From assembly GCA_021414165.1 (NCBI GenBank), contig JAIOPA010000252.1:1-11924 (forward strand): a stretch of DNA of 11,924 nt, read 5' to 3'. Under the pieces are notes generated by a model. The model was not told where the DNA came from, did no database searches, and was given only the letters and a program-made list of their open reading frames with translations. The position numbers were made by a program, and so were the translations under genes. The DNA is from Candidatus Eiseniibacteriota bacterium (lineage in GTDB: Bacteria > Eisenbacteria > RBG-16-71-46). This document shows, piece by piece, positions 9,139 through 11,924 of this stretch. How positions within the stretch are numbered: the stretch's first letter is position 1; each line of letters begins with the position of its first letter.

Positions 9139-10566
9139 TCAGTCCGCCGGCAACAGCCAGGCGATGAAGCGTGCGTCGCGGAAGATCTCGCGCGCGCCGG
9201 CCGGGGGCACACCTGCGTGCGACGGTTCACGCACGATGATGCGGGCCGGTGGGGCGTCAGCGGGGGAATCCAGGAGCGTCCAGAGTCCTCGCTCCCGGAG
9301 TGACTCCCGGTAGCGGACGGCGTAGTTGCTGGTGAGCGGATGCCCGAGGGCCGAGACCACCGGGGAGCGCCTGCCGAGCAGGAAATCCGTGCCGGGACTA
9401 TAGCAGTCCTCGTACCGCAACGCCGGGGCGCCGGCCGCCTGCACGGCGCGCGCCAGACCCTCGCCCGAGGTGTGCGCGGCGACCGGCCGGAGCGAGATCC
9501 AGCCCGCCACCAGCACGAGCGGCGCGAACGCCAGCATGGCCGCGAACACGGCCCGCGGCCGGGGCTGCGCGCTCCACGACTCGGCGGCCCACCAGGCCAG
9601 CGCCGGGAACGCCGGGAGCAGGTAGGTGACCAGCTTGGAGTGCGACAGGCTGAAGAACACCGCGGCGAAGAGCGCGAACCCGGCTGCGACCCGGCTGGCG
9701 GGCGACGCTGGGGCGCGCCACGGCGTGCCGAGCGACCATGGCAGCGCGCCACCCACGAACACCGCGGGCACGAACCACCACGGTTGGTTGCGATGGAACG
9801 ACGAGCTGGTCATGCGCTCGAACGTCTCCTCGAGGAACGCATAGTGCGCGTACTCGGGGTGGCGTTGCAGTGCCGCCGCGAACCAGGCGCCGGGCAGTCC
9901 CAGCGCCACGAGCCAGCCGGGCCACCAGCCGAGCCACGCGAGCGCGCTCGTGCTGCGCAGGAGCACTGCAGCACCCAGGCTGCCACCGAACGTCCAGGCC
10001 AACATGACCGGGCCCTTCACGAGCACACCAAGTCCGACCGCGAGGAACATGAGCAGCCGGCGCTTGGCGCTCACCCCATGCTCCAGTTCGATCGCGAGCA
10101 GTGTCCACACCGCGGTGACGCAGGCGGCGAGCGGCATGTCGAAGATGACGTACGCGCCGATCACCGCGAACAGCGGCGATGCGGCGGTGAGTGCCGTGAC
10201 GCGGAACGCATGGCCTTCGGGCGCCAGACGGCGGCTCGCGTGCGCGAGCATGAGCAGCGTGAGCAGCGCGGCGAGGATCGCGGGTAGCCGCGCCGCGAAC
10301 GGTTGCGGTCCGAACACGCGGATCGCTGCAGCCGACAGCGCGAACAGTGCGGGCGGCTTGTCCAGATACGGCACGCCCGAGAGGTGCGGGATCACCACGT
10401 CACCGTTCGCGGCCATCTCGGCTGCGACCTGGGCGTTGCGGCCCTCGTCGGGATCCACGAGCGGGTAGGCGAACGCCACGAACAGGCCGAGTGCGAGGGA
10501 CGCCGCGAGGACCCAGACAACGGGCCGCGGGAGCGCTTTGCGTGCAGGAGCGGGAGAAGAGTTCAC
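9139..10566 (-). CDS. ArnT/GT83-type integral-membrane glycosyltransferase
   Basis: 475 residues with 11-12 hydrophobic segments. Family marks: acidic DPDEGRNA (38-45) in the first periplasmic loop after helix 1, where the catalytic Asp/Glu of GT-C enzymes lies; YLDKPP (67-72), typical of ArnT relatives; FDMPLA (142-147); and KGP (184-186). A periplasmic-type C-terminal part (~370-475) follows the last helices. These enzymes take a sugar from a polyprenyl-phosphate carrier and add it to lipid A, glycan or protein on the outer side of the inner membrane; donor and acceptor here are unknown. At 475 residues it is shorter than ArnT (~550). The GTG start at 10566 places the first helix (~16-34) correctly; there is no Shine-Dalgarno sequence, but a TANNNT box lies 6 nt upstream. 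It is probably co-transcribed with the amidotransferase gene. Confidence 0.88.
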   Translation of the reverse strand: MNSSPAPARKALPRPVVWVLAASLALGLFVAFAYPLVDPDEGRNAQVAAEMAANGDVVIPHLSGVPYLDKPPALFALSAAAIRVFGPQPFAARLPAILAALLTLLMLAHASRRLAPEGHAFRVTALTAASPLFAVIGAYVIFDMPLAACVTAVWTLLAIELEHGVSAKRRLLMFLAVGLGVLVKGPVMLAWTFGGSLGAAVLLRSTSALAWLGWWPGWLVALGLPGAWFAAALQRHPEYAHYAFLEETFERMTSSSFHRNQPWWFVPAVFVGGALPWSLGTPWRAPASPASRVAAGFALFAAVFFSLSHSKLVTYLLPAFPALAWWAAESWSAQPRPRAVFAAMLAFAPLVLVAGWISLRPVAAHTSGEGLARAVQAAGAPALRYEDCYSPGTDFLLGRRSPVVSALGHPLTSNYAVRYRESLRERGLWTLLDSPADAPPARIIVREPSHAGVPPAGAREIFRDARFIAWLLPAD

Positions 10567-10572
10567 GCTGCC

Positions 10573-10578
10573 AAGCTA
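10573..10578 (-). promoter_or_regulatory. Candidate -10 box of the ArnT-like gene (leaderless start)
   Basis: On the minus strand TAGCTT (10578-10573) ends 6 nt before the GTG at 10566. No Shine-Dalgarno sequence is present, and a terminator separates this gene from the one upstream, so it needs its own promoter. A possible but poor -35 (TTCGCT) lies 18 bp further up. Confidence 0.35.
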
Positions 10579-10602
10579 CACCGCGCATGGCCACCAAGCG
10601 AA

Positions 10603-10632
10603 CGGCGCGGCGACCTCAGGGTCACCGCGCCG
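10603..10632 (-). terminator. Hairpin terminator of the HTH/AT-hook gene
   Basis: Positions 10603-10615 pair with 10620-10632 around a 4-nt loop: 13 positions, with one plus-strand mismatch that becomes a U-G wobble in minus-strand RNA. This shows it is built for the minus direction. It begins 19 nt after the HTH gene stop and is followed in the transcript by UUCGCUUGG, a weak U-rich tail. It insulates the ArnT-like gene from upstream transcription. Confidence 0.75.
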
Positions 10633-10651
10633 GCGATGCGAACGTGTCGTG

Positions 10652-11005
10652 CTAGAGCGTCTTGCGAGGCCGGCCCGGACCACGCTTGGAGCCGGCGAAC
10701 AAGGCGTTCAGGTACGTCGTCACTTCCTCCCGGACGATCCCCGGGAGCACTGCGCGGACCTTCGCCTGCACACCCGCGCGAACCTGCGTCGCGATCGAGC
10801 TGTCGGCACCGGCCTGCGTGAGCAGGCTCGGACGACGGCCACGACGGCCGACGAGGCCTTCTTTCTTGCGCCATGAATAATACGTCACCGGAGTGACCCC
10901 GAACCGCGCCTTCACTTGATTCGCGGTGAGGTTCTCCTTCGTCGCGGCCGCTAGGATCTCGGCACGCTTCTGCGCGGTGTAGGTCTTCCGCGGTCGCTTC
11001 GCCAT
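10652..11005 (-). CDS. Small DNA-binding protein: transposase-type HTH plus C-terminal AT-hook
   Basis: 117 residues, about 20% Arg+Lys. Residues ~7-48 form a homeodomain-like helix-turn-helix of the IS3 OrfA type (YTAQKRAEILAAA, then VKARFGV, recognition helix TPVTYYSWRKK). A basic segment GRRGRRP (53-59) follows, then a region ~66-104 likely to be helical and suited to self-association, then KRGPGRPRK (107-115), a textbook AT-hook with the GRP core. The start at 11005 has GGAGG 4 nt upstream. No catalytic transposase frame or terminal inverted repeat lies beside it, so it is not an intact insertion sequence. Inference: a lineage-specific regulator or nucleoid-type protein, possibly recruited from a transposon, that could control the flanking glycan genes. 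It has its own terminator. I do not recognise a named family. Confidence 0.8.
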   Translation of the reverse strand: MAKRPRKTYTAQKRAEILAAATKENLTANQVKARFGVTPVTYYSWRKKEGLVGRRGRRPSLLTQAGADSSIATQVRAGVQAKVRAVLPGIVREEVTTYLNALFAGSKRGPGRPRKTL

Positions 11006-11114
11006 GCTGCCTCCGTTGCAAGTGGAAATGAGACCCGCTCAGGGGGAACGGTGTCTCGTGGATACCTTCGGATAGCAGCGCGGCTATGTCAATCCGGGAA
11101 TGCGCTCCGGAGCG
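11006..11114 (-). promoter_or_regulatory. Upstream region of the HTH/AT-hook gene
   Basis: This 109-bp gap holds GGAGG at 11014-11010 (ribosome binding site) and an exact TTGACA on the minus strand at 11092-11087, a consensus -35 box, though no good -10 stands at 16-18 bp. Short dyads are present: GAGAC plus CCG (11030-11037) against CGG plus GTCTC (11049-11057) with one bulged base, ATAGC/GCTAT around 11072-11086, and the 12-nt palindrome CGCTCCGGAGCG (11103-11114) directly after the glycosyltransferase stop. The first dyad would lie in the 5' leader of the HTH mRNA or serve as an operator, perhaps for autoregulation. Confidence 0.4.
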
Positions 11115-11924
11115 TCAGCTCACGAATATGAAGTCCTGCATTTCGCGAGCACCGGCCGCCGCGAGGTGACGCCGCCATCGCTCGCGCGCTTGCGGGGCCA
11201 TGAGCGCCAGCACGAGAGGGCGGGTCAGCAAACCCTCGAGATCGCCAGGCGGCTGCCGGAGTTCCACGGACGCGGCGAGACGCGCGCCGAGCGCGTCCCG
11301 CCAGCGCTGCAGGCTCGAACCCACGCCGATGAGCGTGGCGGTACGGCCCCCCGCGAGCAGGCCGCGATCGAGCGTGGCCACTTTGAGGGCCGTGAAATGC
11401 GCCTGCGAATAGCGTGCGTCCGTGCGTGTCGAACTGTGTGGATGCTGTCTCCATCCATAAAGTGGTTCCATGACCTTGCCGAGGTGCGCATCCGCTTCCA
11501 CGAGTCGTATCCACAGATCGAGGTCCTCGGCCCAGCCGTGCTCATGCCAGCCCTGCACGCGGTCCAGAGCAGCTTGCCGGATCATCGCGGTGCCGTGCGC
11601 GAGCGGACTATCGATGAGTAGTTCTCGTCTCATCTGGTCATGTGTCAATAGTGTGTTATGCCACACGGCCCACCGTTGCATGCCGATCCCGACCGAATGT
11701 GAGGGGAATAGCCGGATGCAGGTCCCCACCACATCGATCCCCGGATGCGCATCGAGGTAGGCGAACTGACGCTCGAGCCGCCGCCGGTGCGACACGTCAT
11801 CGGCGTCCTGCCGCGCGATCCACGGTGAGCGCGCCATGCGCCGTCCGTGTTCGAGCGCGGCCGGGAGCCCCGAGGGCGGCAGGTGCGCGACCCGCAGCCG
11901 GGGCTCACGCTCGGCCCAGCGCTC
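11115..11924 (-). CDS. Partial family 2 (GT-A) glycosyltransferase, 5' end outside window
   Basis: 269 residues are visible and the frame stays open to the right edge, so the N-terminus with the nucleotide-binding start of the fold is missing. An internal ATG at 11837 is not the start: the codons before it (GLPAALEHGRRMARSPWIA) are the usual GT2 stretch leading to the metal-binding DXD-type motif, here ARQDADDVS. After it come RLERQFAYLDAHPGIDVVG, then WAEDLDLWIRL, which carries the ED motif thought to supply the catalytic base, and YGWRQHPHSS. The last ~100 residues are a variable C-terminal extension. It is a cytoplasmic-side transferase using a nucleotide sugar, probably in surface-polysaccharide assembly. 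Donor and acceptor cannot be read from sequence. Around 11400-11700 the bases are somewhat AT-richer than in neighbouring genes, which may hint at transfer. Confidence 0.88.
   Translation of the reverse strand, partial: ERWAEREPRLRVAHLPPSGLPAALEHGRRMARSPWIARQDADDVSHRRRLERQFAYLDAHPGIDVVGTCIRLFPSHSVGIGMQRWAVWHNTLLTHDQMRRELLIDSPLAHGTAMIRQAALDRVQGWHEHGWAEDLDLWIRLVEADAHLGKVMEPLYGWRQHPHSSTRTDARYSQAHFTALKVATLDRGLLAGGRTATLIGVGSSLQRWRDALGARLAASVELRQPPGDLEGLLTRPLVLALMAPQARERWRRHLAAAGAREMQDFIFVS

Noticed and set aside
10652..11005. A complete insertion sequence around the transposase-like HTH gene
   Set aside because: No DDE transposase frame, terminal inverted repeats or target-site duplication was seen on either side.

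Overview
The window is GC-rich and compact, with genes on both strands and spacers usually under 120 bp. It holds seven complete protein genes and two partial ones cut by the edges. No rRNA, tRNA, CRISPR array or complete insertion sequence was seen. The organism is a Gram-negative bacterium with an outer membrane: there is a probable outer-membrane beta-barrel ending in Phe, an exported carbonic anhydrase and an ArnT-type glycosyltransferase. High GC, a mixture of Shine-Dalgarno and apparently leaderless starts, and gene content would suit Gemmatimonadota, but that placement is an impression and is not proven by anything in the sequence.

Left part (1-2969): the end of a beta-rich envelope protein (+) meets a multi-pass MOP/MATE-fold transporter (-) that looks like the progressive-ankylosis (ANKH) branch; their stop codons share one CTAG. 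Upstream of the transporter, on the same strand, lies an exported beta-class carbonic anhydrase. The 95-bp gap between them carries nested inverted repeats (terminator-like) running into a plausible promoter for the transporter.

Middle (2970-7141): a 314-bp divergent control region separates the carbonic anhydrase from a soluble hybrid sensor kinase (PAS - HisKA - degenerate ATPase - REC - REC - HPt). A good hairpin terminator follows the kinase, then a separate Fsr-like MFS exporter whose start has a -10-like box but no ribosome binding site.

Right part (7148-11924, all minus strand): in transcription order, a GT2 glycosyltransferase (its 5' end lies outside the window), a small HTH plus AT-hook DNA-binding protein with its own terminator, an ArnT/GT83-type membrane glycosyltransferase, and a class B asparagine synthetase-type amidotransferase 17 bp behind it. 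This looks like the edge of a surface-glycan locus in which sugars are transferred from lipid carriers and a carboxyl group may be amidated.

Most notable points: the hybrid kinase lacks the N-box asparagines of its ATPase domain; the ANKH-like transporter; the orphan HTH/AT-hook protein; nested alternative hairpins at 2098-2149; several leaderless-type starts; and CTAG, rare here, sitting almost only at stop codons and in spacers.
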